Source: Dehalococcoidia bacterium
GTDB taxonomy: Bacteria; Chloroflexota; Dehalococcoidia; Bin125
Direction: 5' to 3'
NCBI GenBank assembly: GCA_022826965.1
Contig: JAJDTU010000013.1
Location: 310,001 to 374,000, forward strand
Length of the DNA stretch: 64,000 nucleotides
Part shown: piece after piece, positions 25,739 through 35,799 of the stretch
How the letters are laid out: each line of letters starts with the position of its first letter
How positions within the stretch are numbered: position 1 is the stretch's first letter
Program-made: the position numbers and the translations under genes
Notes under the pieces: generated by a model
Seen by the model: only the letters and a program-made list of their open reading frames with translations
Databases searched by the model: none
Told to the model about the DNA's origin: nothing

Positions 25739-26367
25739 CCCAGCGCGCGGTGTTGTTCGACTTCGGAGGTGTCTTGATCCGCATGGACTGGGATGGGTAC
25801 GACGAGTTCGGCAAGCGCTGGAATCTGCCACCGGGCACGCTGATCGACGCCTTCTACCGCACGCCCGAGTGGCACGCGATCGAAACCGGCCGCGGCAACT
25901 GGGAGACCTGGCAGCGAGGTGTCGAACAGAGCCTGACCCCATACCTCCAGGGTGACGTGGCCGCCGAGGTCCAGGACCTGCTCGACGCCTGGTACGCCCA
26001 GCCCTGGCAGTATCACCACCCGAATTTTGAACTCGCCCACGACCTCCAGACCGCGGGACACAAGATTGGCGTGCTCTCCAACGCCCCCGACGATCTGCGC
26101 GACCGGTTCCTCAGCAACCTGCCCGTCGAGGTCAACTGGGACGCGATCGTCGTCTCAGGCGAGATCGGCATGCGCAAGCCCGATCCCGGCATCTTCCACC
26201 ACGCCGCGGAGGAAATCGGCGTGTCCCCCGAACACTGTTTCTTCATCGACGACCTGGAAGAGAACGTGCTCGGCGCCCAGAAGGTTGGGATGAGCGGCTA
26301 CCACTTCACCCGCAACAACTACCGGGCGCTCAGAATCGCCCTACGCGCCGCGGGCATTGACAGCTAA
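25735..26367 (+). CDS. HAD-IA family hydrolase
   Basis: 210 residues. Motif I is LFDFGGVLI: the nucleophile Asp is present, but the +2 position is Gly rather than the general acid Asp. This is seen in the DFGGV subgroup (epoxide hydrolase N-terminal and YihX-like proteins). Motif II is VLSNAP, motif III GMRKPDPGIF and motif IV CFFIDDLEENV. It may be a phosphatase on a small sugar phosphate, given the coupled glycosyltransferase upstream; that link is inference. Its last codon overlaps the convergent aquaporin stop. Confidence 0.87.
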   Translation: MTQRAVLFDFGGVLIRMDWDGYDEFGKRWNLPPGTLIDAFYRTPEWHAIETGRGNWETWQRGVEQSLTPYLQGDVAAEVQDLLDAWYAQPWQYHHPNFELAHDLQTAGHKIGVLSNAPDDLRDRFLSNLPVEVNWDAIVVSGEIGMRKPDPGIFHHAAEEIGVSPEHCFFIDDLEENVLGAQKVGMSGYHFTRNNYRALRIALRAAGIDS

Positions 26368-27134
26368 GCGCTGTCTGCCTCATTTCGATCGCGTAAGACC
26401 GCATAGAAGACTGACGCAAACACCGCTCCCAGGCCCGGCGCGACCCAATACACCCAATGGTTGTCCCAGAACCACGCGATCGCGGCCGGGCCAAACGCGC
26501 GCGCCGGATTCATCGACGCCCCCGACACGCTCCCCGTCATCGTCACCGCTGCCGCCACGTACAGACCCACAGCGACCGCGAAGACGGTCGCCGAGCGACC
26601 ACGCTCGGCCATCATCAGGATCGCGTACACGAGGAAGAACGTGATCACGATCTCCGTCCCGAACGCCTGGATCACCGGACCGCTGCTGAAGTTCGCGCCG
26701 AGCCACGACTCGCCCTCGCCGGTGTGATTGCGAAACAGACCGTGCATCACCGACGACGCGATCAGGCCACCCACCAGTTGCGCCCCGACGTATGGCGCCA
26801 ACCGCCGGCCGGGCAGCCTCCCAGTCAGCCATAGCCCGAGCGAGACCGCTGGATTCAAGTGCGCCCCGGAAATCGCCCAGAAGGCGAAGATCATCACCGC
26901 GACGCCGAATCCGTTGACCAATCCGACGCCCAGCGCCCCGAGCTGCCCACCCGACCACCAGTTCACGTGCGCCGATCCCGCGCAGAACAGCACGAGCCCA
27001 AACGTGCCCAGCACTTCGGCCATCAGTTGTCTGGCGCTCGCCCCATTGCTCGCCCGCTCGAGACTCAGTCGCCCGAGCAGCGGGCCAACCACGCGACCCA
27101 CCGGAGCCAATGCCTGTTCGATGGGACTCATCAT
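26364..27134 (-). CDS. Aquaporin/glycerol-facilitator (MIP) family channel
   Basis: 256 residues, six membrane helices and two half-helices with both NPA boxes intact: GAHLNPAVSLGLWL and ASMNPARAFGPAAIAW. The Arg after the second NPA, part of the selectivity filter, is present. It conducts water or small uncharged solutes. The long N-terminal extension (about 30 residues, LERASNGASARQLMAEV) resembles plant-like or actinobacterial MIPs. Start at ATG 27134 or the next codon ATG 27131; a GGAGG lies just upstream and favours the second slightly. Divergent from the YyaL-like gene. Confidence 0.92.
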   Translation of the reverse strand: MMSPIEQALAPVGRVVGPLLGRLSLERASNGASARQLMAEVLGTFGLVLFCAGSAHVNWWSGGQLGALGVGLVNGFGVAVMIFAFWAISGAHLNPAVSLGLWLTGRLPGRRLAPYVGAQLVGGLIASSVMHGLFRNHTGEGESWLGANFSSGPVIQAFGTEIVITFFLVYAILMMAERGRSATVFAVAVGLYVAAAVTMTGSVSGASMNPARAFGPAAIAWFWDNHWVYWVAPGLGAVFASVFYAVLRDRNEADSA

Positions 27135-27222
27135 CGGGACCTCCCGGACGACATCAAGAATTCGAGCGAAACGCTAACAGTCGCCCCGGAGCCTGGAGTA
27201 TCCGCGCTGTTAAGGTTGGGCT

Positions 27223-29300
<2,078 letters not shown>

Positions 29301-29304
<4 letters not shown>

Positions 29305-29334
29305 CCTCCTGTGCACAACATAGTACGGTTGTGC
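29301..29334 (+). promoter_or_regulatory. Candidate promoter with overlapping operator-like inverted repeat
   Basis: A -35-like TTGACC (29301-29306) and a weak -10-like TACGGT (29324-29329) are 17 bp apart. Overlapping them is a perfect 7-bp inverted repeat, GCACAAC-8 nt-GTTGTGC (29313-29334). A repressor dimer bound there would block the promoter. It would drive the leader and the two VOC genes. Confidence 0.4.
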
Positions 29335-29364
29335 GACGTCGCGCAGAACGCAGGAGAACGCATC

Positions 29365-29655
29365 ATGTCCGTGGAAACGCTTCGACCTGCCTCACTCCCC
29401 CTCCACGGGGCATCCAACAGTGACCAAAATTGCTCAGAGGTCTTGCCGCAGGCCGGCAATTTCTGCGCAAAACTGATCAAAATTGACCACCGCGATCGCA
29501 CGATCTCCAGCGGTGCGCTGGATTTCCTCACGCTGACCCCCTTCAGAAAAATTTCTTCGTCACTTCTATCCCTTCAAGTCGTCGATCCTCAGCCCGGCCA
29601 ACTTCGCGAACACCGACCCCATCCCCGACGAACGCAGCAAGGAGACCACGAATGA
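29365..29655 (+). CDS. Possible small ORF in the leader before the VOC genes, doubtful
   Basis: The 347 bp between the YyaL-like gene and the first VOC gene contain one open frame of 96 codons. It starts at ATG 29365, has GGAG upstream and a stop that overlaps the next ATG (ATGA). That coupling is the main argument for a gene. Against it, the translation resembles no family I know and its C-terminal third is Arg/Pro/Gln-rich. The DNA is A/T-richer than neighbours and holds a 12-bp direct repeat (29421-29432 and 29474-29485, one mismatch). It may instead be an untranslated leader. Confidence 0.25.
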   Translation: MSVETLRPASLPLHGASNSDQNCSEVLPQAGNFCAKLIKIDHRDRTISSGALDFLTLTPFRKISSSLLSLQVVDPQPGQLREHRPHPRRTQQGDHE

Positions 29656-30047
29656 CCCACCAGACCATCATCCCGTCACTGCGCTACGAGGACTCCAATC
29701 GAGCCATCCAGTGGCTGTCTGATGCCTTTGGCATCACCGAGCACTTCGTCGTCCGCAACGACGACGGACACGTCGAACACGCCCAGTTGGCCTGGCGCGG
29801 CTCGCTCGTCATGCTCGGCGACCTGCAGGGCGACATGCACGACCTGCCCCATCGCCACGGCTCGATCAGCATGACCGCCGAGTCGGCGGAGCAGGTCGAC
29901 GAGATCTACGCCCGTGCCGTCGCTGCCGGCGCCAAGGTGATCCAACCCCTGACCGACACCGACTACGGCTCGCACGCCTTCACCGTCGAAGACTACGAGG
30001 GCAATCACTGGCATCTCGGAACCTACGACGCGCTGGCCCAGGAGTAG
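29652..30047 (+). CDS. VOC (glyoxalase/bleomycin-resistance) family protein, copy 1
   Basis: 131 residues with the two beta-alpha-beta-beta-beta units of the VOC fold. The first reads IIPSLRYEDSNRAIQWLSDA to ARLAWRGSLVMLGD; the second EIYARAVAAGAKVIQPLTDT to FTVEDYEGNHWHLGTY. The end WHLGTY with its preceding acidic residue fits a metal-binding or degenerate metal site. AAGGAG lies about 6 nt upstream of the ATG. The next gene is a close paralogue 10 bp downstream. The substrate is unknown; glyoxalase or antibiotic-binding roles are typical. Confidence 0.88.
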   Translation: MTHQTIIPSLRYEDSNRAIQWLSDAFGITEHFVVRNDDGHVEHAQLAWRGSLVMLGDLQGDMHDLPHRHGSISMTAESAEQVDEIYARAVAAGAKVIQPLTDTDYGSHAFTVEDYEGNHWHLGTYDALAQE

Positions 30048-30057
30048 GAAGTCCAAC

Positions 30058-30471
30058 ATGACGGAGCGAATGCATCAAACGATCATCCCCGCCTTCCGGG
30101 CAAACGACGCCCAGGCGCTGATCGACTGGCTGCGAGAAACGATCGGATTCTCCGAGCGGATGATCGTGCCGGACGGCAACGGCGGCATCGCCCACGCCGA
30201 ACTCGAATGGCGCGACAGCCTGGTCATGCTCGGCTCGGCTCGCGACGCGGGCGACCACCTCAACGAATCAATCGGCAGGGCCTCAGTCAGTATGACCGCC
30301 GAATCGAACGAACAGGTCGACGACCTGTACCGCCGCGTCCAGGACGCCGGAGCGACGATCACGGTCCCGATGGAGGACACCAACTACGGATCGCACGGCT
30401 TCAGCATCCGCGACCCGGAAGGCAACTTCTGGCACTTCGGCACCTACGATCCGTTGGCGCCGTTGGAGTAA
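30058..30471 (+). CDS. VOC family protein, copy 2
   Basis: 137 residues, clearly a paralogue of the preceding gene. It opens TIIPAFRANDAQALIDWLRE, continues AELEWRDSLVMLGSA and ends GSHGFSIRDPEGNFWHFGTY. The shared blocks EQVD, YGSHGF/YGSHAF and GNxWH(L/F)GTY show tandem duplication. The pair could act as a heterodimer or as separate enzymes. It is followed 4 bp later by the PNPOx-like gene, so the three form one transcript. Confidence 0.88.
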   Translation: MTERMHQTIIPAFRANDAQALIDWLRETIGFSERMIVPDGNGGIAHAELEWRDSLVMLGSARDAGDHLNESIGRASVSMTAESNEQVDDLYRRVQDAGATITVPMEDTNYGSHGFSIRDPEGNFWHFGTYDPLAPLE

Positions 30472-30475
30472 GTCA

Positions 30476-30949
30476 GTGCCGCTCGCACCCGAACCAGAAC
30501 GTCCGGACATCGACCCCGGCTACGGAATCGGCGACCCGCAATACCCGTTCACGCCCATCGAGTGGGACGATGTCGCGAACCGACTATCCGAATCGCGAAA
30601 CTACTGGGTGGCCACAACGAGACCGTCGGGCCGCGCCCATTCGGTGCCCGTCTGGGGTGTCTGGTGCGAGGACGCGTTCTGGTTCTTCGCCGGTCCGGAG
30701 TCCTTGACCGCCAGGAACCTGGAGCGTGACGGCGCAGCCGAGGTGCACCTCGAGAGCGGCGACGACGTCGTCCTGCTGTTCGGCGAGTTCGAGACCGTCG
30801 CCGCAACCGATGCCCTGGCCAGCGCCTATCAGGCGAAGTACGGCTTGACCGGCGACGGCAGCGAGACCGGCTTCAGGCTACGCCTGTCGAAGGCCATTGC
30901 CTGGCGCGAGCACGACTTCCCCAGCAGCGCCACCCGCTGGCGCTTCTGA
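30476..30949 (+). CDS. Pyridoxamine 5'-phosphate oxidase-fold (FMN/F420) protein
   Basis: 157 residues with a split-barrel fold. The GTG start at 30476 is 4 bp after the VOC stop. Visible blocks are RNYWVATTRPSGRAHSVPVW, GVWCEDAFWFFAGPESLTAR, NLERDGAAEVHLESGDDVV and a C-terminal FRLRLSKAIAWREHDFPSSA. These are typical of the F420- or FMN-dependent branch that reduces or binds small cofactors. The F420 version would suit the several LLM oxidoreductases in the window; this is inference. Convergent with the enoyl-CoA hydratase. Confidence 0.85.
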   Translation: MPLAPEPERPDIDPGYGIGDPQYPFTPIEWDDVANRLSESRNYWVATTRPSGRAHSVPVWGVWCEDAFWFFAGPESLTARNLERDGAAEVHLESGDDVVLLFGEFETVAATDALASAYQAKYGLTGDGSETGFRLRLSKAIAWREHDFPSSATRWRF

Positions 30950-30954
30950 CTTGC

Positions 30955-31728
30955 CTAGGTGCCGCTGAATTCGGCAGTTCGGCGCTCCGTGAACGCCGCC
31001 ACGCCTTCCTTCATGTCGTCGGTGTAGGCCAGCCGCTCGAAGTAGAGCTGCTCGATCCGCAGGCCCTCGTCCAGCGAGGTCTGCATCCCGCGCACCGCCG
31101 CCGACTTGCACGCCCGCACCGCGAGCGGCCCGTTGCGATTGATCCGCTCCGCCATCGCCCGGGCCGCGTTCATCAGTTCGTCCGCTTCAACAACCTGGTG
31201 GACGAGCCCAATCTCCATCGCCCGCTCGGCGGACAGCGGGTCGCCGGTCAAGATGATCTCCATGGCCCGGCTCTCGCCCAGCAGTCGCGGCATGCGTTGT
31301 GTGCCGCCCCAGCCCGGCAGCAGGCCAAGGCCAACCTCCGGCTGCCCCATCTGCGCCCCACTGGCTGCGATGCGGATATCGCAGGCCAGCGCGACTTCGA
31401 GGCCACCACCGAAGGCGTATCCGTTGATCGCAGCAATCAGCGGCTTGGAGATGTACATCCCGCGCATGATGCTTGGAGCGAGTTCGAACTGTTCCTTGGA
31501 CGGCTCGTCCATCAGGGCCGGGATCATGTCGCGCAGGTCGGCGCCGGCCGAAAACGCGCGGTCGCCGGCGCCGGTGATGATCGCGACCCAGGCGTCATCG
31601 TCGTCCTTGAACCGCGCGCAGGCCTCGGCGAACGCCGCGTACTGCTCGCGATCGAACGAGTTCAGCGCCTTCTGCCGATCCAACACAATCGTCGCGATTC
31701 GGTCCGAAACGTCATACGTGACAGCCAT
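30955..31728 (-). CDS. Enoyl-CoA hydratase/isomerase (crotonase family)
   Basis: 257 residues. The oxyanion-hole segments are AFSAGADLRDM and INGYAFGGGLEVALACDIRI. Both hydratase glutamates are present, in GQPEVGLGLLPGWGGTQRM and in RAMEIILTGDPLSAERAMEI. That supports true hydration of 2-enoyl-CoA in beta-oxidation or a degradation pathway. It lies 11 bp downstream of the 3-hydroxyacyl-CoA dehydrogenase in the same direction, giving two consecutive beta-oxidation steps. Confidence 0.93.
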   Translation of the reverse strand: MAVTYDVSDRIATIVLDRQKALNSFDREQYAAFAEACARFKDDDDAWVAIITGAGDRAFSAGADLRDMIPALMDEPSKEQFELAPSIMRGMYISKPLIAAINGYAFGGGLEVALACDIRIAASGAQMGQPEVGLGLLPGWGGTQRMPRLLGESRAMEIILTGDPLSAERAMEIGLVHQVVEADELMNAARAMAERINRNGPLAVRACKSAAVRGMQTSLDEGLRIEQLYFERLAYTDDMKEGVAAFTERRTAEFSGT

Positions 31729-31739
31729 ATCGAAACTCC

Positions 31740-32612
31740 TTAACCGGCGTGTTCAAAGATCCCGCGGCCGGTCTTGCGGCCCAGTCGGCCGGCCGAGACC
31801 AGCCGCCTCAGAATCGTCGGCGGACTCAGATTCGGGTCGCCGATCTCGCGCTGCATGCTCTCGGCCACATCAAGCAGGACGTCGAGGCCAACCAGGTCGG
31901 CTGTCGCCAATGGACCCATCGAGTGACCCAGCCCGAGCTGACAGGCGCGGTCGATGTCCTCGGCCGTCGCCACGCCCGATTCCCACAGCCTGAGCGCCGA
32001 GAGGCAGAAGGGCACCAGCAATCGATTGACGATGAACGCCGGCGTGTCCTTCACACGCACCGGCGTCTTGCCGGTCGCTTCGACAAACGCCCATGCGGCG
32101 TCGACCGCCTCATCGGACGCCGTCAGCGGCACCACGACCTCGACCAGCGGCAACACCTGCGCGGGATTGAAGTAGTGCAGCCCGATGACGCGCGACGGGT
32201 CTGACATGCGTTGGGCGATCTCCTGGATCGAGAGCGAAGAGGTATTGGACGCGATGAAGGCGGCGTCCGCGCAGACAGTTTCGAGGCGCTCAAAGATGCT
32301 CTGCTTGAGCTCAATGTTCTCGGAGACGGCCTCGATCACGCCCTCCGAGCCCGCGAGCGACTCGAGGTCGGTGAAGGTCGTCAGCGCTGCGATGGCCGCC
32401 GACCCCTGTTCGGCGCTGATGCGCTCTCGCGACACGAGCCGGTCGACGCCGCTCTGGATGGTGCTCTGGGCGCGCTGCAACTGGCCGGCATCGACATCGA
32501 CCAGCGTGACATCGATACCTGACAGCAGGGCAGTTTGAGCGATCCCGGAACCCATCGTCCCGCCACCGAGCACGCCCAGCCGCTTGAGATCGGGAGTTGA
32601 ATCGGGCATCAC
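31740..32612 (-). CDS. 3-hydroxyacyl-CoA (3-hydroxybutyryl-CoA) dehydrogenase
   Basis: 290 residues, the short soluble form. The NAD loop is KRLGVLGGGTMGSGIAQTAL with a following Asp (VDVD) that prefers NAD. The catalytic His is in VIGLHYFNPAQVLPLVEVVV and the conserved Asn in FIVNRLLVPF. The C-terminal helix bundle includes LGLGHSMGPLATADLVGLDV and KTGRGIFEH. It oxidises (S)-3-hydroxyacyl-CoA. Start at ATG 32612 or the next codon. It is the first gene of a two-gene unit with the enoyl-CoA hydratase. Confidence 0.93.
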   Translation of the reverse strand: MMPDSTPDLKRLGVLGGGTMGSGIAQTALLSGIDVTLVDVDAGQLQRAQSTIQSGVDRLVSRERISAEQGSAAIAALTTFTDLESLAGSEGVIEAVSENIELKQSIFERLETVCADAAFIASNTSSLSIQEIAQRMSDPSRVIGLHYFNPAQVLPLVEVVVPLTASDEAVDAAWAFVEATGKTPVRVKDTPAFIVNRLLVPFCLSALRLWESGVATAEDIDRACQLGLGHSMGPLATADLVGLDVLLDVAESMQREIGDPNLSPPTILRRLVSAGRLGRKTGRGIFEHAG

Positions 32613-32750
32613 ATCCTCCCTGCATGGGCCTGTTCGTCAGCCCTGATGCAGACTATCCGACACCTCGCGAGCGTCGGTTCGGACCTTGTTGGGCACGCCG
32701 CTACGCTAGTTGGGATCGACCGAACCGCTGATGGCACTGAGGAGCCCACC

Positions 32751-33758
32751 ATGAGCCGACGCATTGGCATGGGATTCGACTGGCAGGGATCGATGGACCG
32801 CGAGACCGCGCTCAAGCGAGCGCAGGTCGCCGATGAAGTCGGCATTGATTCGCTCTGGGTCGCCGAGGCATGGGGCCAGGACGCCTTCACCACGTTGGTC
32901 CAGCTCGCCGAGCGAACCACCAACGTGCAGGTCGCGACCGGCATCGTCAACATCTACTCGCGCACGCCCGCCGCACTGGCTCAGCACTTCGCCACGATCG
33001 ATGAGCTGTCCGAGGGCCGCGTGATCGTCGGACTGGGTAACTCCGGGCCGCAGGTGATCGAACACTTCCACGGTGTTCCCTTCCAGCCCGCCTTCAAGCG
33101 CATGCGCGAGACCGTCGAGATCATGAAGATCCTGTTCTCCGGTGAGCGGCTCAACTATGACGGCGACATCTTCAAGCTCCAGCGCGGCTTCACGCTCCGC
33201 TTCGACACCTACCGCAAGCAGCTGCCGATCTACCTCGCCACGCTCAACCCCAAGTCGGTGAAGATGACCGCCGAAATCTCCGACGGCTGGCTGCCGATCA
33301 TGATCCCCATGGACCGGCTCAAGGAGGAGATCGACCTGGTCAACGACTGGGTCCGCGAAGCCGGGAAGAGCCCGGCCGACTTCACGATCCGCGCGCCCGG
33401 AGGCGTGACGGTCGCCAACTCGCCCGAGGCGCAGTCCCGCGCCCGCGCCGGCCAGGCCGGCACGCTCGCCTTCTACTGCGCGCGCATGGGCGAGTTCTAC
33501 TACCGCCAGCTCTCGCGTCAGGGCTACGAGGACGAGGCCAACGCCGCGCGTCTGGCCTGGAAAGAGGGCGGCGGCGGCGCAGCCGCGCAATCCATCCCTG
33601 GCGAAATGCTCGAGCAGTTCGGGTTCGTCGGCACGACGGAGGAATGCGTCGAGCGTCTCGAACAGGAACAGGCCGCCGGAGCCCAACTCCACTCCGTCAA
33701 CGTGATGGAAAGCGACCCCAACGAGTTCGCCAAGATCCTCGAGGCGCTCAAGGGCTAG
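32751..33758 (+). CDS. LLM-class flavin-dependent oxidoreductase, copy 1 (F420-type)
   Basis: 335 residues from ATG 32751, with TGAGGAG 6 nt upstream; the longer open frame lacks support. The TIM-barrel luciferase-like pattern is MGFDWQGSMDRETALKRAQV, VGIDSLWVAEAWGQDAFTTL, VATGIVNIYSRTPAALAQHF and LGNSGPQVIEHFHGVPF. This is the MER/Phd-type F420 group rather than the FMNH2 luciferase group. No partner reductase is adjacent. It transfers hydride or oxygen to an unknown substrate. It is divergent from the dehydrogenase. Confidence 0.88.
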   Translation: MSRRIGMGFDWQGSMDRETALKRAQVADEVGIDSLWVAEAWGQDAFTTLVQLAERTTNVQVATGIVNIYSRTPAALAQHFATIDELSEGRVIVGLGNSGPQVIEHFHGVPFQPAFKRMRETVEIMKILFSGERLNYDGDIFKLQRGFTLRFDTYRKQLPIYLATLNPKSVKMTAEISDGWLPIMIPMDRLKEEIDLVNDWVREAGKSPADFTIRAPGGVTVANSPEAQSRARAGQAGTLAFYCARMGEFYYRQLSRQGYEDEANAARLAWKEGGGGAAAQSIPGEMLEQFGFVGTTEECVERLEQEQAAGAQLHSVNVMESDPNEFAKILEALKG

Positions 33759-33765
33759 GCGGTCG

Positions 33766-34863
33766 TCAGGCCGCCCATTCGATCCACCAGCCGTGGGGTG
33801 ACGACTTCGCCAGTAGCTGACGCCTTCGCTCTCCGTCGGTGAAGCGGGTGATGGCCAGGGTCGGTTCCTGCGTGTCGTCTATGTCCTCGAGCCTCAGTTC
33901 CAGCGTGACCAGCCAGACCGGCCGCTCCCGGCTGGTCTCGGCGAGCGTCTGATAGATCCGCTCTCGACCAGCGGCTGGGAACTGATAGAGCGCCACGGTC
34001 GAGTAGACCGTCAACGCGGCGTCGGCCGGTGTGTCGGCGATCATGGCCGGCAGCACCTTGGCCGCGTCGCCGCCGCGCAGATCAATCGGAGAACGAGCCA
34101 GCTCTGCGGCGCTGTCGATCAGTCGCTGATGCCGCTCCACGTGCTCCGGCCAGATCAGAGCGCGCAACCAACGCAGCTCCTCTTCCTGACCCAGGTCGAT
34201 CGGGTTGAGGTCGATCCCGCCTCGGAACCAGACCAGGAGATGATCGGCCAGCGGCGGCATCTGTCCGCCGCCGCGCAATTCCGCCTCCAGCGCGACGCGA
34301 GCCTCCGGCCGACCCCAGGCCGCCTCCTCGCGACCCCCGCGCAGGTAGCGGTAGCGATAGCGATCGACGTTGAGATTGAGGCCGGCGCTAGCCCCGATGT
34401 CAATCAGCGCCAGCGGCAACCCTGACTCCTGCTGCACCATCGAGAACGCGGGCAACAGGCAGGTACAGCGACGCACGACGTTGGTCTGTGTCCGATGCGT
34501 CTGGATCAGGTTCAGGATCTCGTCCCTGTGCGTCAGGCAGAAATTCCTGAAATCGGGGAACGCAGGCTGCATCGGGCGGTCGCGCCCCGAGACGATTGGA
34601 TAGTGCGCCGCCAACGGATGGTCCGCGAACTCGCCGCCGCTGAGCAGCAGGTACTGCACCGCCGCAAAGAGCATGTTGGGCGCGGGCTGTCGACGCCGTT
34701 TCTGAGCGGCCAGTTCCAACAGCTCGCGGTCCAGTGAGACGCCGTAGGCGAGTTCGGCGTACATCGGCGACGCAAGGTCGGGCGACTCGACCCGCGCGAA
34801 ACGGTGAAAGACGTCGCGATAGTGCGCCGCTCTGGGCGCGTCGAGACCACTTCGGGCAGACAT
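33766..34863 (-). CDS. DUF2332 domain protein
   Basis: 365 residues covering the whole DUF2332 family, recognised by FARVESPDLASPMYAELAYG, SPxYxxL-type opening, LLLSGGEFADHPLAAHYP and the central ALIDIGASAGLNLNVDRYRY. The latter D-x-G-x-S-x-G resembles a Rossmann methyltransferase loop. The C-terminus has STVALYQFPAAGRERIYQTL. Function is unknown; the SAM-like loop suggests methyltransferase ancestry. Convergent with the LLM gene (7 bp) and 10 bp downstream of the alpha/beta hydrolase. Confidence 0.87.
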   Translation of the reverse strand: MSARSGLDAPRAAHYRDVFHRFARVESPDLASPMYAELAYGVSLDRELLELAAQKRRRQPAPNMLFAAVQYLLLSGGEFADHPLAAHYPIVSGRDRPMQPAFPDFRNFCLTHRDEILNLIQTHRTQTNVVRRCTCLLPAFSMVQQESGLPLALIDIGASAGLNLNVDRYRYRYLRGGREEAAWGRPEARVALEAELRGGGQMPPLADHLLVWFRGGIDLNPIDLGQEEELRWLRALIWPEHVERHQRLIDSAAELARSPIDLRGGDAAKVLPAMIADTPADAALTVYSTVALYQFPAAGRERIYQTLAETSRERPVWLVTLELRLEDIDDTQEPTLAITRFTDGERRRQLLAKSSPHGWWIEWAA

Positions 34864-34873
34864 GAGCGGTGCG

Positions 34874-35659
34874 CTATGCGGTCAGGAACTCGCCGAGCTT
34901 GGCCAGCACCGCTTCCGGTTCCTCAACCTGCGGCATATGACCCGAGGCCGAGAACATCGCCACCTCGGAGTTCGGAATTGCGCGGTTGAAGTCGTCCGCG
35001 TACTGCGGCGGGATCAGCCCGTCCGACGCGCCCCAGACAATCAACGTGGGTGACGTCACCCGGTGAATCCGCTCGGAGAGCCGCTTGTCAGGAATCGGCC
35101 ACATGAAACGCGCTGCTGTTTGCAGCATCTTGGCGCGCTCCACCGTGACTGCGCGCAGCTCGTCCGGATCCTCAGGCGGAGGCGCCGTCATCATCTTCGC
35201 GCCGGGATGCTCCTGGTCGTGGAACAGGGCGGGCACCAGCTCGTGCGGCATCATCGCGAAGAAGTCCGCGACCGGGTAGTCGTCGTTCCAGAGACCGGCC
35301 GGGGCGATCAGGACCAGCTTCGCCACGCGGTTGGGCTGCATCGCCGCGACCTCGGCTGCGAACCAGCCGCCCATCGAGTGACCGACCACGACCACATCGT
35401 CGACGCCCATCGCGTCGAGGAAGTCCCAGTAGAAGTAGAAGACATCGTGATGGTCCATCAGCCACTCAACGCCAGTTGAGTTGGCCGTGCCGGGCAGTTT
35501 CGGCGCAAGCACACGGTAGTGCTGCGAGAGTTGCTCAAGGAACGGGTCCCACATCAATCCGCCGGCGCCGTGGATGAAGAGCAGGTCCGGACCCGAGCCT
35601 GCTTCCATGTAACCGACGTTGAATCGTCCATTGACGAGCGAAACAGTCTTGTCTTCCAT
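34874..35659 (-). CDS. Alpha/beta hydrolase
   Basis: 261 residues from ATG 35659, preceded by GGAGGT with 6-nt spacing, which decides against the longer frame. The oxyanion HG is in LLFIHGAGGLMWDPF, the nucleophile elbow is VVVGHSMGGWFAAEVAA, the acid is probably the Asp in LIVWGASDGLIPPQYAD and the final His is in FSASGHMPQVEEPEA. The triad is intact. This is a soluble esterase, lyase or C-C hydrolase; the substrate is not predictable. It sits upstream of the DUF2332 gene and likely shares its transcript. Confidence 0.9.
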   Translation of the reverse strand: MEDKTVSLVNGRFNVGYMEAGSGPDLLFIHGAGGLMWDPFLEQLSQHYRVLAPKLPGTANSTGVEWLMDHHDVFYFYWDFLDAMGVDDVVVVGHSMGGWFAAEVAAMQPNRVAKLVLIAPAGLWNDDYPVADFFAMMPHELVPALFHDQEHPGAKMMTAPPPEDPDELRAVTVERAKMLQTAARFMWPIPDKRLSERIHRVTSPTLIVWGASDGLIPPQYADDFNRAIPNSEVAMFSASGHMPQVEEPEAVLAKLGEFLTA

Positions 35660-35724
35660 CCGGACACCTCCAGAAGAGCACACTTCGGACTCAACCCGCC
35701 GGGCATGCGGGCACACCTGAGCAG

Positions 35725-35752
35725 GCTATGAGTCAGCCTCAACCAGTGTCAA
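35725..35752 (-). promoter_or_regulatory. Candidate promoter for the alpha/beta hydrolase gene
   Basis: Minus strand: a perfect -35 TTGACA (35747-35752), a 16-bp spacer and a weak -10, CATAGC (35725-35730). It lies about 65 bp before the start codon in the divergent spacer with the phosphohexomutase gene. Confidence 0.4.
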
Positions 35753-35799
35753 TCGACGGCTCCGCCGCCTCCTAGGCGCACCCAGCGTAGAGTGATTCC

